From the NCBI GenBank assembly GCA_023953845.1, contig JAMLJC010000001.1, forward strand, positions 434,001 through 498,000: a stretch of DNA of 64,000 nt. The letters are read 5' to 3'. The notes under the pieces were generated by a model, which worked only from the letters and a program-made list of their open reading frames with translations, made no database searches and had not been told where the DNA came from. Position 1 is the stretch's first letter. The number at the start of each line of letters is the position of its first letter. The position numbers and the translations under genes are program-made. Of the stretch, positions 24,835 to 33,654 are shown piece by piece. Source of the stretch: Rhizobiaceae bacterium (GTDB lineage Bacteria; Pseudomonadota; Alphaproteobacteria; Rhizobiales; Rhizobiaceae).

Positions 24835-25194
24835 CTAGTGGATCGTCTCTTCCTCGAGATCCGGAGCCTGCCACATCTTCTCGATGTTGTAGAACTCCCG
24901 AATCTCCGGCCGGAAGATATGCACGATCACGTCGCCGGAATCGATGAGCACCCAGTCGGCGCCCGGCAATCCCTCGACGCGCGCCTGGCCGAACCCCCCA
25001 TCCTTGAGGGCCTGCATCAGATGCTCCGCGACCGCCGCGACATGACGGTGCGATCGACCGGAAGCGATCACCATATAGTCGCCGAGGCTGGATTTGCGTC
25101 GAATGTCTATGGAGACGATGTCTTCGGCCTTCGAGTCCTCGAGACTGGCCAAGACGGTTTCGATGGCTTGAGACGAAGCGATGTCTCGGTTCAT
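24835..25194 (-). CDS. rsfS: ribosome silencing factor RsfS
   Basis: A 119-residue RsfS/Iojap protein that binds L14 and blocks subunit joining under starvation. Core: LASLEDSKAEDIVSIDIRRK, GDYMVIASGRSHRHVAAVAE, GADWVLIDSGDVIVHIFRPE. The ATG at 25194 has no correctly spaced ribosome site, because GGAG abuts it. In the same frame a CTG at 25245 follows AAGGA at six bases and would add LRTALRKKAEILPSPAE to the N-terminus, so the true start may be this non-standard codon. Lies between rlmH and the divergent MscS gene. Confidence 0.93.
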   Translation of the reverse strand: MNRDIASSQAIETVLASLEDSKAEDIVSIDIRRKSSLGDYMVIASGRSHRHVAAVAEHLMQALKDGGFGQARVEGLPGADWVLIDSGDVIVHIFRPEIREFYNIEKMWQAPDLEEETIH

Positions 25195-25348
25195 CTCCGC
25201 CGGCGAAGGCAGAATTTCCGCCTTCTTCCGCAGTGCTGTTCTCAGTGTCTTTCCTTTCGATCCGGAACAACCAAATCACCGCGACGATCACGATGCACAA
25301 TGAAGATAGGCACGGTTCCTTAACACTTTCAAGACGCCGCCTTTCTGC

Positions 25349-25373
25349 GGAACCCTTCCGTAGCGGACCTGTT
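25349..25373 (+). promoter_or_regulatory. possible EcfG-type promoter upstream of mscS-like gene
   Basis: GGAAC (25349-25353), 16 bases, then TGTT (25370-25373), one mismatch from CGTT, ending 30 bases before the MscS-family start. The position is right; the match is imperfect, so this is a weak call. Confidence 0.3.
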
Positions 25374-25403
25374 TAGGAACCGCCGACCAATGAGGAAAGT
25401 TCC

Positions 25404-26327
25404 ATGCAGCTCGACGACGCCTGGGCCAGGATAGAAAGCGGGTGGGGTGCGCTCACCGCGCTGGCGGTCACCTACTCCTTCTCCGTCATCGGCGCGATTC
25501 TGCTGATGATAGCCGGCTACATCGTCGCCGGACTGGTCGAACGCGGCGTCAAGGCGGCGCTCGGCCAGGTGCACGGTTTCGACAGTACGCTGCGCCACTT
25601 CTTCTCCCAGACGGCCCGGTACCTGATCCTGGCGCTGGTGCTCGTCATGGTGCTCGGCCAGTTCGGCGTCCAGACTGCATCGATCATCGCCGCCATCGGC
25701 GCCATCGGCCTGGCCATCGGGCTCGCGCTGCAAGGCACGCTGCAGAACATCGCAGCCGGCATCATGATTCTCATCCTGCGCCCCTTCCGCATCGGCGAGT
25801 CGATCAAGGTCGGCTCCATCGACGGCGACGTGGAGGAAGTGGGGCTTTTCGCGACGCGGCTGCGCGCCGTGGACGGCACCTACATCCTCGCGCCCAACTC
25901 CAAGCTGTGGAACGAGCCCGTCTACAACACGACCCGCAACCACATGCGGCGCAGCGACATCACCTTCAACATCGCCTACACCAATCACGTCGACTGGGTA
26001 CGCCAGATGCTGCTCGATCTCGCCACGGCCGATGAACGGGTGAAGAAGGAGCGCCCTCCCGTCGCCTTCGTCAGCGCCCTCTCCGACGCCTCGATGACGC
26101 TGACCCTGCGCTACTGGACGCACGACAGGGATTTCCTCAAGACCAAGATCGATCTCACCCACGCGGTGATGAAGCGCTTCCGCGAAAAGGACATACGCTT
26201 CCCGCCGGCGGCCTTCGCTCCGACCGAACATCCCGATGCGGGCGAGGATGACGCGCCTCGGCTCGCGGAGCCGCCGCATCGGGCGCCCGCCGCCGCGCAG
26301 GCGAACCTTCGGTCTCCACGTCAGTAA
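25404..26327 (+). CDS. small-conductance mechanosensitive channel (MscS family)
   Basis: A 307-residue inner-membrane channel that releases solutes on hypo-osmotic shock. Three transmembrane helices (about residues 20-48, 75-98, 103-125), the last being the pore helix with the Gly/Ala pattern ASIIAAIGAIGLAIGLALQG, followed by LQNIAAGIMILILRPFRIGE and the beta and C-terminal domains (about 130-275). Close to MscS in size. GAGGAAAG precedes the ATG. Its stop is four bases from the convergent MFS gene. Confidence 0.93.
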   Translation: MQLDDAWARIESGWGALTALAVTYSFSVIGAILLMIAGYIVAGLVERGVKAALGQVHGFDSTLRHFFSQTARYLILALVLVMVLGQFGVQTASIIAAIGAIGLAIGLALQGTLQNIAAGIMILILRPFRIGESIKVGSIDGDVEEVGLFATRLRAVDGTYILAPNSKLWNEPVYNTTRNHMRRSDITFNIAYTNHVDWVRQMLLDLATADERVKKERPPVAFVSALSDASMTLTLRYWTHDRDFLKTKIDLTHAVMKRFREKDIRFPPAAFAPTEHPDAGEDDAPRLAEPPHRAPAAAQANLRSPRQ

Positions 26328-26330
26328 CGG

Positions 26331-27605
26331 CTATCTTCGCGGGGTCTCTCCGTCCGCTGGAAAGGCCAGATCGACGGCGGGCGGCGCCTGCGCGCTCATC
26401 GGAGCGAATGTGCCGGTGTCGTCCTGCGGCACGGGCGGCACCCTGAGCACCCGCCAGAACACAAAGGCGCAGAACGCCGCGGCCACCGCGATGGCGACAT
26501 GGATGAAGGACTGCGTTCCGTAGAGAACCGTCAGCATCGTTCCGAGACCCGGGGCGATGAGGCCCGAAATGGACCATGCGAAAAGCATGGAGCTCGACAG
26601 CGTCACGAGGTCCTTCTTGCTGGCGCGGTCGTTGGCATGGGCGCTGGACAGCGAGTAGATGGATTCGGACGCCCCGCCCCAGATCATGTAGACCGCGATG
26701 ACGACCAGCAACGTCGCGCCGTCGAAATGAAGGGCAGCGAACCCCATCAGGACCACAAGCAAAGACGTCGCGATGAGCACATAGCGCCGGTCGGTGCGAT
26801 CCGATATCCACCCGAACGGAATCTGCAGGAGCAGCGTGCCGAGCGGCATGGCCGACATCAGCATGGCGACTTCCTGCTGGCTGAAGCCTTTCGCCGTGAC
26901 ATGGATCGGCGCAAAGCCCGAGATGAGCATCGACAACCCGCCGACCGCCAGCATGCCTGCAACCCCGACCGGCGAAATCCGCCAGGCTTTTGCGAGCGCG
27001 ACGGAAGCAGCCTCCGGCGGGGGCGGCTGCGCGAGACGGGTCAGCCCGACGGGCAGGATGGAACAGGCCGTGAAGACGATGGCGAGTATTGGCGCCTCGG
27101 CGCTCCCGATATCGGCGAAACCGAGCAGGAAGGCCCCGACGCCGAGGCCGACGATATAGGATACGTAGAAGATCGCCATGACGCGGCCGCGAACGGCGTT
27201 CCCCACAGCGTCGTTCAGCCAGCTTTGCGCCACGATGAAAAGCGCCGAGATGGTGAAGCCGTAGAGAGCTCGCGCGAAGATCCACATGACGGGATCGACA
27301 CGGAGCGCAACGATCGCGTTTGCCAACACGATCAGCGCCGTGAACAGCATGTAGCTGCGTGCATGCCCGACGCGGCGGACGATCGCTCCGGTCAGGAGGC
27401 AGCCCGCCAGACCGCCGGCCGAAAGCCCTGTGAGGATGGCGCCGGCCCACAATGGCGGAAAGCCTTCCGCCCCGAGCCGCACCGGGATGTAGGTGAAGAG
27501 CAGGCCGTTGCCGACCGCCGTCAGCGCCATGGACACGATGACGCTCGCCACCGCGGCTATCCGCGTCCCATGGGCGGGGATATTCTCGCGCCGAGCCGAA
27601 TCCAT
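26331..27605 (-). CDS. MFS transporter
   Basis: A 424-residue major facilitator superfamily permease with about 12 transmembrane helices, starting with RIAAVASVIVSMALTAVGNG. The loop-2/3 motif is weakly kept around GGLAGCLLTGAIVRRVGHAR, and the second half repeats it near LLQIPFGWISDRTDRRYVLI. Resembles YcaD/TetR-independent sugar or drug permeases; the substrate is not predictable. Starts at ATG 27605 or GTG 27671 are both possible and neither has a strong ribosome site. It stands apart functionally from the housekeeping genes around it. Confidence 0.85.
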   Translation of the reverse strand: MDSARRENIPAHGTRIAAVASVIVSMALTAVGNGLLFTYIPVRLGAEGFPPLWAGAILTGLSAGGLAGCLLTGAIVRRVGHARSYMLFTALIVLANAIVALRVDPVMWIFARALYGFTISALFIVAQSWLNDAVGNAVRGRVMAIFYVSYIVGLGVGAFLLGFADIGSAEAPILAIVFTACSILPVGLTRLAQPPPPEAASVALAKAWRISPVGVAGMLAVGGLSMLISGFAPIHVTAKGFSQQEVAMLMSAMPLGTLLLQIPFGWISDRTDRRYVLIATSLLVVLMGFAALHFDGATLLVVIAVYMIWGGASESIYSLSSAHANDRASKKDLVTLSSSMLFAWSISGLIAPGLGTMLTVLYGTQSFIHVAIAVAAAFCAFVFWRVLRVPPVPQDDTGTFAPMSAQAPPAVDLAFPADGETPRR

Positions 27606-27705
27606 CAGTGCAGAATGCGCCCAAGGCAGCGACGGGGCGGCGGTAAAAGCGACATTGGCGAGTAACCGCACGTCGCCGTGATCGGCCGGCTTTGGCGTCG
27701 CATTG

Positions 27706-28308
27706 TCATACTGCGGCGTCGGAGCCTTTTGCGATCTGCCGCAGGGCCGTCGAGGAGAGCGAGGATCGCGGCCCGTGGATGAATGTCCAGGCTGGCGGCT
27801 TCATCCGAGCGAGCCGCGGTGCGTCGCCCTCATCGATGCGCGCATAGTCGAACGTCTTGGCCACCAGCGACGACAGGAAGGAGAGCGTCGAGCCCGGCCG
27901 GTCGATCACGGCGATGGGAAAGGTCATCGCGATCTTGCGCCAGCGCTGCCAACGGTGGAAGTCGCGCAGATTGTCGGCGCCCATGATCCAGACGAAGTCG
28001 ACGCCGGGATTGAGCCGCTTCACCAGCGCCAGCGTGTCGGCGGTATAGCGGACGCGATAGCTCGCCTCGAACGCAGTCACCTTGATGCGCGGATCTTCCG
28101 CGACCGCCTCCGACAGGCGGATGCGCTCGGCGAGCGGCGCGAGTTCGCGCGTGCTCTTCAACGGATTGCCGGGCGTGACCATCCACCAGAGCTGGTCGAG
28201 GGCCAGCCGCCGTAAGGCGATCTCGGCGACGAGGCCGTGCCCGGCATGCGGCGGATTGAAGGAGCCGCCGAACAGCCCCACCTGCATGCCCTTCTCGACA
28301 TGCGGCAT
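27706..28308 (-). CDS. nadD: nicotinate-nucleotide adenylyltransferase
   Basis: A 200-residue enzyme converting nicotinate mononucleotide to deamido-NAD. The nucleotidyl-transferase motif GLFGGSFNPPHAGHGLVAEI near the N-terminus and the C-terminal SSTALRQ motif are present, as is WWMVTPGNPLKS, typical of alphaproteobacterial NadD. The start at 28308 gives MPHVEKGMQVGLFGG, matching rhizobial relatives; a TTG at 28350 and an ATG at 28287 are alternatives. It follows proA on the same strand. The NAD-synthase-like gene at 56.1 kb is far away and need not act with it. Confidence 0.94.
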   Translation of the reverse strand: MPHVEKGMQVGLFGGSFNPPHAGHGLVAEIALRRLALDQLWWMVTPGNPLKSTRELAPLAERIRLSEAVAEDPRIKVTAFEASYRVRYTADTLALVKRLNPGVDFVWIMGADNLRDFHRWQRWRKIAMTFPIAVIDRPGSTLSFLSSLVAKTFDYARIDEGDAPRLARMKPPAWTFIHGPRSSLSSTALRQIAKGSDAAV

Positions 28309-28357
28309 GCGGAAATATTCGTCCGCGACCGTTTCCCCCCCGCGCGCCAAGCGAAAC

Positions 28358-29644
28358 CTATGGCCTGACCTGGCCGGAGCCGCGCACGCGATACTTGAAA
28401 GACGTCAGTTGCTCGACGGCAACCGGCCCACGCGCATGCATCTTGCCGGTCGCGATGCCGATCTCCGCGCCCATGCCGAACTCACCACCGTCGGCGAACT
28501 GCGTCGAGGCATTGTGCAGCAGGATCGCGGAATCGATCTCGTTGAAGAAGCGCGCCACGACTTCCGGGTCCTCCGCGATCACCGCCTCGGTATGGTGCGA
28601 GGACCACGTCTCGATATGCGCGATCGCCTCGCCGATGCCGTCGACCAGCTTCACCGAGATGATGGCGTCGAGATATTCGGTGCGCCAGTCCTCCTCGCTC
28701 GCCGGTTTCGCGGCCGGAAACGCCGCGCGCACCTCTTCCGTGCCGCGTATTTCGCAGCCGGCCTTGGCCAGCGCGTCGAGGATCGGCACGAGATGCGTCT
28801 CCGCCACGGCGCGATCGACCAGCAGCGTTTCCGCAGCGCCGCAGATTCCCGTGCGGCGCATCTTGGCGTTGACGACCACCTTCACCGCCATATCGAGCCC
28901 CGCCGAGCGATCGACATAGACGTGGCAGATGCCTTCGAGATGCGCGAAGACCGGCACGCGCGCCTCGTTCTGCACGCGCTCGACCAGGCTGCGGCCGCCG
29001 CGCGGCACGATGACGTCGAGATTGCCCGAGAGCCCCTTCAGCATCTCGCCGACGACGGCGCGATCGGTCGTGGGCACGAGCTGGATCGCGTTCTCCGGCA
29101 TACCGGCGGCACGCAGGCCCTCGACCATGCAGACGTGGATCGCCAGCGACGAGTTGAGGGAGTCCGAGCCGCCGCGCAGGATCACTGCATTGCCCGCCTT
29201 CAGACAGAGCGCCCCGGCATCCGCCGTCACGTTCGGCCGGCTTTCATAGATGACGCCGATGACGCCGAGCGGCGTGCGCACACGCTCGATATGGAGGCCG
29301 TTGGGGCGATCCCATTCGGCGATCACGTCGCCGACCGGATCGGAGAGTCCGGCAATCGTCTTGATGCCCGCGGCCATGTCGCGGATGCGCGCGGGCGTCA
29401 GCTTGAGCCTGTCCATCATCGCGGCGGAGAGCCCCGCCTCCTCGCCGTTCTTGAGGTCGATCGCATTGGCGTCGAGGATCGCCTGCTCGGCGGCGAGCAG
29501 GGCCGCGGCCATCGCGCCAAGCGCTGCGTCCTTCTGCGCGGTCGTCGCGATCGCCAACGGCCGCGCGGCGGCCCGGGCCTTACGGCCGATTTCGGCCATC
29601 AGAGGAGCGGTGTCTCCGCGCGAAGTCTCGTTGGTCGTCAGCAT
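28358..29644 (-). CDS. proA: gamma-glutamyl phosphate reductase
   Basis: A 428-residue enzyme, second step of proline synthesis: glutamyl-5-phosphate to glutamate-5-semialdehyde with NADPH. It shows LGVIGVIYESRPNVTADAGA, KAGNAVILRGGSDSLNSSLA and the catalytic cysteine in AKMRRTGICGAAETLLVDR. Ends GPVAVEQLTSFKYRVRGSGQ. Full length. Downstream of proB in the obgE-proB-proA-nadD series, with a 69-base gap after proB. Confidence 0.97.
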   Translation of the reverse strand: MLTTNETSRGDTAPLMAEIGRKARAAARPLAIATTAQKDAALGAMAAALLAAEQAILDANAIDLKNGEEAGLSAAMMDRLKLTPARIRDMAAGIKTIAGLSDPVGDVIAEWDRPNGLHIERVRTPLGVIGVIYESRPNVTADAGALCLKAGNAVILRGGSDSLNSSLAIHVCMVEGLRAAGMPENAIQLVPTTDRAVVGEMLKGLSGNLDVIVPRGGRSLVERVQNEARVPVFAHLEGICHVYVDRSAGLDMAVKVVVNAKMRRTGICGAAETLLVDRAVAETHLVPILDALAKAGCEIRGTEEVRAAFPAAKPASEEDWRTEYLDAIISVKLVDGIGEAIAHIETWSSHHTEAVIAEDPEVVARFFNEIDSAILLHNASTQFADGGEFGMGAEIGIATGKMHARGPVAVEQLTSFKYRVRGSGQVRP

Positions 29645-29713
29645 CCTCGCCTCGTCGGCTTTGTCAGATCGGTTGGATACACCGCGCCGCCGATCGCGGC
29701 AACTCGCGCGGTT

Positions 29714-30856
29714 TCATGACTCGGCGGCGGTCTCCGCCTTGATGTCGGCAAGAACCAGATCGTCGCGATGGATCATCGCGGAACGCGGCTGATAGCCGAG
29801 GATGGCTTCGATCTCCGCCGTCCGCAGCCCGGCGATACGCACCGCGTCGGCCGCATCGTAGGCGATAAGGCCCCGCGCGATCTCGCGCCCTTCGGGCGCA
29901 AGGACGGCGACCGTGTCGCCGCGCGAAAAGCTGCCGCTGACCAGTCTGACGCCGGCCGGCAGCAGCGACTTGCCGGACATCAGCGCCCCGACGGCGCCCG
30001 CATCGACGGTCAGCCGGCCGGCGGGTTCGAGGTTGCCGGCGATCCACGTCTTGTAGCCCTTCACCGGCCGGATGCTCGGCTTGAAGAAGGTGGCGCGCTC
30101 GCCCTGCTCGATGGCCGACAGCGGGTTAAGCCGCTTGCCGGAGGCGATGATCATGGCGGTGCCGGCCAGCGTCGCGATCTTGCCCGCGTCGAGCTTGGTG
30201 CGCATGCCCCCGCGCGAAAGTTCCGACGCCGCGCCGCCGCCCATCGCTTCGATTTCCGGCGTGATGCGCTCGACGACCGGGATAAATCGCGCCTTGGGGT
30301 CGACGGCCGGCGAAGCCGTATAGAGCCCGTCTATGTCGGAAAGCAGCACGAGCAGGTCCGCACCCATCATGGTCGCCACGCGCGCCGCAAGCCGGTCATT
30401 GTCGCCATAGCGGATTTCCGTCGTCGCCACCGTGTCATTCTCGTTGATGATCGGCACGGCGTCCATCTTGAGCAGGGTCGAGATGGTGGCGCGCGCGTTA
30501 AGGTAGCGGCGCCGCTCCTCCGTGTCGCCCAGCGTGACGAGGATCTGGCCGGAGCGGATACCCTTGCGTCCGAGCTCGTCCGACCATGCGCCGGCCAGCG
30601 CGATCTGCCCGACCGCCGCCGCCGCCTGGCTCTCCTCCAGCTTCAACGCGCGTTTGCCGAGTCCGAGTATCGTGCGCCCGAGCGCGATCGCGCCCGACGA
30701 CACGACCAGCACCTCCGCGCCACCCTCGACCAGCCCGGCTATGTCGTCCGTCAGCGCCGTCAGCCACTCCCGCTTCAGGCCTGTCGAACGATCGACGAGC
30801 AGCGCCGAGCCGATCTTCACCGTGATGCGGCGGTACTTCTGCAGGGAGAGGGTCAT
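29714..30856 (-). CDS. proB: glutamate 5-kinase
   Basis: A 380-residue kinase that phosphorylates glutamate, the first and feedback-controlled step of proline synthesis. The amino-acid-kinase domain (about residues 5-260) contains VVSSGAIALGRTILG, INENDTVATTEIRYGDNDRL and LLSDIDGLYTASP; a C-terminal PUA domain (about 285-365) follows. The start ATG overlaps the obgE stop (ATGA), so translation is probably coupled. Confidence 0.97.
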   Translation of the reverse strand: MTLSLQKYRRITVKIGSALLVDRSTGLKREWLTALTDDIAGLVEGGAEVLVVSSGAIALGRTILGLGKRALKLEESQAAAAVGQIALAGAWSDELGRKGIRSGQILVTLGDTEERRRYLNARATISTLLKMDAVPIINENDTVATTEIRYGDNDRLAARVATMMGADLLVLLSDIDGLYTASPAVDPKARFIPVVERITPEIEAMGGGAASELSRGGMRTKLDAGKIATLAGTAMIIASGKRLNPLSAIEQGERATFFKPSIRPVKGYKTWIAGNLEPAGRLTVDAGAVGALMSGKSLLPAGVRLVSGSFSRGDTVAVLAPEGREIARGLIAYDAADAVRIAGLRTAEIEAILGYQPRSAMIHRDDLVLADIKAETAAES

Positions 30857-31863
30857 TGCGACACCGCCTCGCCACGCGCTTCCTTCACCACCGCCATCAA
30901 CGCACGAAGCGTCTCCTCGACGCCCTCGCGCGTGACGGCCGAAAGCAGGATCGGCGTCCTGCCGGCAGCGCGCTTCAGCGAGGCCGCCTTTTTCTTGCGC
31001 TGATCCGCGTCCAGCGTGTCGATCTGGCTCAGCGCCACGATCTCCGGCTTGTCGGCAAGCCCATGACCGTAGGCGGCCAGTTCCGCCCGCACCGTCTTGT
31101 AGGCCTTGCCGGGGCTCTCCTCCTGCGCCGAGACGAGATGCAGAAGCACGCGCGTGCGCTCGACATGGCCGAGGAAGCGGTCGCCAATGCCCACACCCTC
31201 ATGCGCGCCCTCGATCAGGCCGGGAATGTCGGCCAGCACGAATTCGCGCCCGTCGATGCGCGCGACGCCAAGGCCGGGATGCAGCGTCGTGAAGGGATAG
31301 TCCGCGATCTTCGGCTTCGCCGCCGTCACCGCCGCCAGGAAGGTGGACTTGCCCGCATTCGGAAGGCCTACCAGCCCGGCATCGGCGATCAGCTTCAGCC
31401 GCAGCCAGATCGTCTTTTCCACGCCCGGCAGGCCGGGATTGGCGCGGCGCGGCGCCTGATTGGTCGAGGTCTTGAAATGCTGGTTGCCGAAGCCGCCATT
31501 GCCGCCCGCCGCCAGCCGCACTCTCTGGCCGACCTCGGTCAGATCGGCGATCAGCGTCTCGTTGTCCTCTTCGTAGATCTGCGTGCCGGCCGGCACCTTC
31601 AGCGTCACATCCGCGCCTTTTCCGCCGGCGCGGTTTCGGCCCATGCCGTGCACGCCGGTCTTGGCGCGGAAATGCTGCTGGTAGCGATAGTCGATCAGAG
31701 TGTTGAGCCCATCCACCGCCTCGGCCCACACGTCGCCGCCGCGCCCGCCGTCGCCGCCGTCCGGCCCGCCGAACTCGATGAACTTCTCGCGCCGGAACGA
31801 GACCGAGCCGGCGCCCCCGTCGCCGGAGCGTATGTAGACTTTGGCCTGATCGAGGAATTTCAT
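30853..31863 (-). CDS. obgE: GTPase Obg/CgtA
   Basis: A 336-residue ribosome-associated GTPase. The glycine-rich Obg fold (residues 1-158) is followed by the G domain with G1 loop GLPNAGKST at 166-174, G3 in ADIPGLIEGAHEG and a NKxD variant in ALSQIDTL. The extra C-terminal OCT-like domain of longer Obg proteins is absent, as in many alphaproteobacteria. The ATG at 31863 gives the canonical MKFLDQAKVYIRSGDGGAGS. Leads the obgE-proB-proA operon. Confidence 0.96.
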   Translation of the reverse strand: MKFLDQAKVYIRSGDGGAGSVSFRREKFIEFGGPDGGDGGRGGDVWAEAVDGLNTLIDYRYQQHFRAKTGVHGMGRNRAGGKGADVTLKVPAGTQIYEEDNETLIADLTEVGQRVRLAAGGNGGFGNQHFKTSTNQAPRRANPGLPGVEKTIWLRLKLIADAGLVGLPNAGKSTFLAAVTAAKPKIADYPFTTLHPGLGVARIDGREFVLADIPGLIEGAHEGVGIGDRFLGHVERTRVLLHLVSAQEESPGKAYKTVRAELAAYGHGLADKPEIVALSQIDTLDADQRKKKAASLKRAAGRTPILLSAVTREGVEETLRALMAVVKEARGEAVSQ

Positions 31864-31990
31864 GGTCGGCAGTACGCGGTTTCGGTTCGGACGGCGTTTC
31901 CTGTAGCGCAAGGCGGCTCCCGGCGCGAGGCCGCATTTCAGCCGGCACGAAGACGGGCGGCCGCAATGTCGCCCGTCCTGATGGCATATG

Positions 31991-32578
31991 TCAGAATCGC
32001 GGCCAGTTCCGGAGGCTCGCCCACGCCTTGCGGTCCAGCCGGTAGCGCTCGACCGGCACGCGGCCGGCGACGATGGAATCGATCATCCCCTGCCCCGCAT
32101 ACTGGAAGCCGCACTTGTGCACGACCCGCCGCGACGCCGGATTGATGACGCGGCAGGCGACGTGCAGCACCTGGATGTCCGTCGCCCGGAAGGCGAGGTC
32201 GACCAGCGCATGCGCGGCCTCGGTGGCATAACCCTTGTTCCAGTAGGGTTCGCCGACCCAGTAGCCAAGCTCCAGCCCGCGCTCTGTCGCGCTGAGGCCC
32301 GCGCAGCCCACCAGCGTATTGTCGGCCAGTGTCAGCGCATAGATCACGCCGGCGCGGTCGGCTTCAGTGGCCATCGCGACGAAGGCGCGCGCTTCTGTCT
32401 CGCCGTAAGGATGCGGCATCCGCGCCACCATCTCGGCGATCGACCGGTTGTTGGCGAGCAAGGCAAGCGACGGAATGTCGCCGGCATGGGGCGCCCGCAT
32501 CACCAGTCTTTCGGTCCTGAGGACGGGACGGTCGATCCTCAGACTTTCGTCCTCGACGTCCTGCTTCTCGGCAACCAT
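31991..32578 (-). CDS. GNAT acetyltransferase (RimJ/RimL-like)
   Basis: A 195-residue acetyltransferase of the RimJ/RimL group. It has LRIDRPVLRTERLVMRAPHA at the N-terminus, GCAGLSATERGLELGYWVGE and YWNKGYATEAAHALVDLAFR for the acetyl-CoA site, and VINPASRRVVHKCGFQYAGQ at the end. Such enzymes acetylate protein N-termini or small molecules; the target is unknown. The usual rhizobial context between rpmA and obgE is conserved, but a terminator after rpmA separates the units. Confidence 0.87.
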   Translation of the reverse strand: MVAEKQDVEDESLRIDRPVLRTERLVMRAPHAGDIPSLALLANNRSIAEMVARMPHPYGETEARAFVAMATEADRAGVIYALTLADNTLVGCAGLSATERGLELGYWVGEPYWNKGYATEAAHALVDLAFRATDIQVLHVACRVINPASRRVVHKCGFQYAGQGMIDSIVAGRVPVERYRLDRKAWASLRNWPRF

Positions 32579-32591
32579 GTGATCCTCCAGT

Positions 32592-32626
32592 CAAAGAAAA
32601 AGGGGAGATGGCGACCCATCTCCCCT
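32592..32626 (-). terminator. Rho-independent terminator after rplU-rpmA
   Basis: An 11-base perfect stem AGGGGAGATGG / CCATCTCCCCT (32601-32611, 32616-32626) with a CGAC loop, read on the minus strand into TTTTCTTTGA. Lies 72 bases after the rpmA stop. Confidence 0.9.
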
Positions 32627-32697
32627 GATCCTTTCTGGATTTCAGCTCCAGACACCGGTCCCGAGATGGGGCGCCGGTGTTGAAGTGCGGATACCGG

Positions 32698-32967
32698 CTA
32701 TTCCGCTGCGTCCATGATCGGGTTGACCGATACGTAGGTTCGGCCGTTGGCTTTCTTGTTGAAGGCGACTGCGCCCTGCGAAAGCGCGAAAAGCGTATGA
32801 TCCTTGCCCATGCCGACATTGACGCCGGGATGCCACTTGGTGCCGCGTTGACGGATAAGGATATTGCCGGCGAGGACCTTCTCGCCGCCGAACTTCTTCA
32901 CGCCAAGGCGCTTGGATTCGGAATCGCGACCGTTGCGCGACGAACCGCCAGCTTTCTTGTGTGCCAT
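32698..32967 (-). CDS. rpmA: 50S ribosomal protein L27
   Basis: An 89-residue ribosomal protein starting MAHKKAGGSSRNGRDSESKR and containing GVKKFGGEKVLAGNILIRQR and GTKWHPGVNVGMGKDHTLFA. The N-terminal arm reaches the peptidyl transferase centre. Co-transcribed with rplU, 81 bases upstream. Confidence 0.98.
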   Translation of the reverse strand: MAHKKAGGSSRNGRDSESKRLGVKKFGGEKVLAGNILIRQRGTKWHPGVNVGMGKDHTLFALSQGAVAFNKKANGRTYVSVNPIMDAAE

Positions 32968-33048
32968 TTCACTACTCCTTTGCGCCTTCGAGGCGCGTCA
33001 CATTCCCTATGGTCGCATTCGCGACCGAATTCAACCCTCGGACGGCGC

Positions 33049-33654
33049 TTACTTCGCCAGATCCTTGGCCTGAGCCTGCCAGTCCTTGATCTGATCGGTG
33101 CTGAACGGCATGTTCGCGTCGATCCTGGCGATGTCCTCCTCGGTCAGCGCGGCGAGCTGGGCGAAGGTCGTGATGCCCTGTTCCTTGAGCTGGCCGGCGG
33201 CCACCGGGCCGATGCCCTTGATGACCACGAGATCGTCGCCTTCACCGGCCGGAGCCGTGAACAGCGGGGCGGCGGTGGAAGCCGCAGCCTCGGCTTTCTT
33301 GGCCGGCTTCGCCTCGGCAGCCTTCTTCGAAGGCTTGGCGCCGCCCGTCAGGATCTCGGTGATCCGCACGGTGGTCAGAAGCTGGCGATGGCCGCGCTTG
33401 CGGCGCGAATTCTGCCGGCGGCGCTTCTTGAAGGCGATGACCTTCTCGCCGCGGCCCTGCTCCACCACCTCTGCGGCGACGCTGGCGCCATCGACGAAGG
33501 GAGCACCCAGCGTGGCGCTGTCGCCCTCGCCGAAGGCCAGGACCTGGCCGAACTGCACGATCTCGCCGACTTCGCCGGCGACTCTTTCAACTTTCAGGAC
33601 GTCATTGGCGGCGACGCGATACTGCTTGCCGCCCGTTTTGATGACTGCGAACAT
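33049..33654 (-). CDS. rplU: 50S ribosomal protein L21 with C-terminal helix-hairpin-helix extension
   Basis: A 201-residue protein. The first about 103 residues are ordinary L21 (MFAVIKTGGKQYRVAANDVL, KKRRRQNSRRKRGHRQLLTT). After a Lys/Ala-rich linker (about 105-130) comes a compact domain with VVIKGIGPVAAGQLKEQGIT, then TFAQLAALTEEDIARID, the helix-hairpin-helix pattern seen in DUF4332-like and NuoE-linked domains. This fusion is a known peculiarity of rhizobial L21, whose usual length elsewhere is about 103. The role of the added domain on the ribosome is not established. Confidence 0.95.
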   Translation of the reverse strand: MFAVIKTGGKQYRVAANDVLKVERVAGEVGEIVQFGQVLAFGEGDSATLGAPFVDGASVAAEVVEQGRGEKVIAFKKRRRQNSRRKRGHRQLLTTVRITEILTGGAKPSKKAAEAKPAKKAEAAASTAAPLFTAPAGEGDDLVVIKGIGPVAAGQLKEQGITTFAQLAALTEEDIARIDANMPFSTDQIKDWQAQAKDLAK

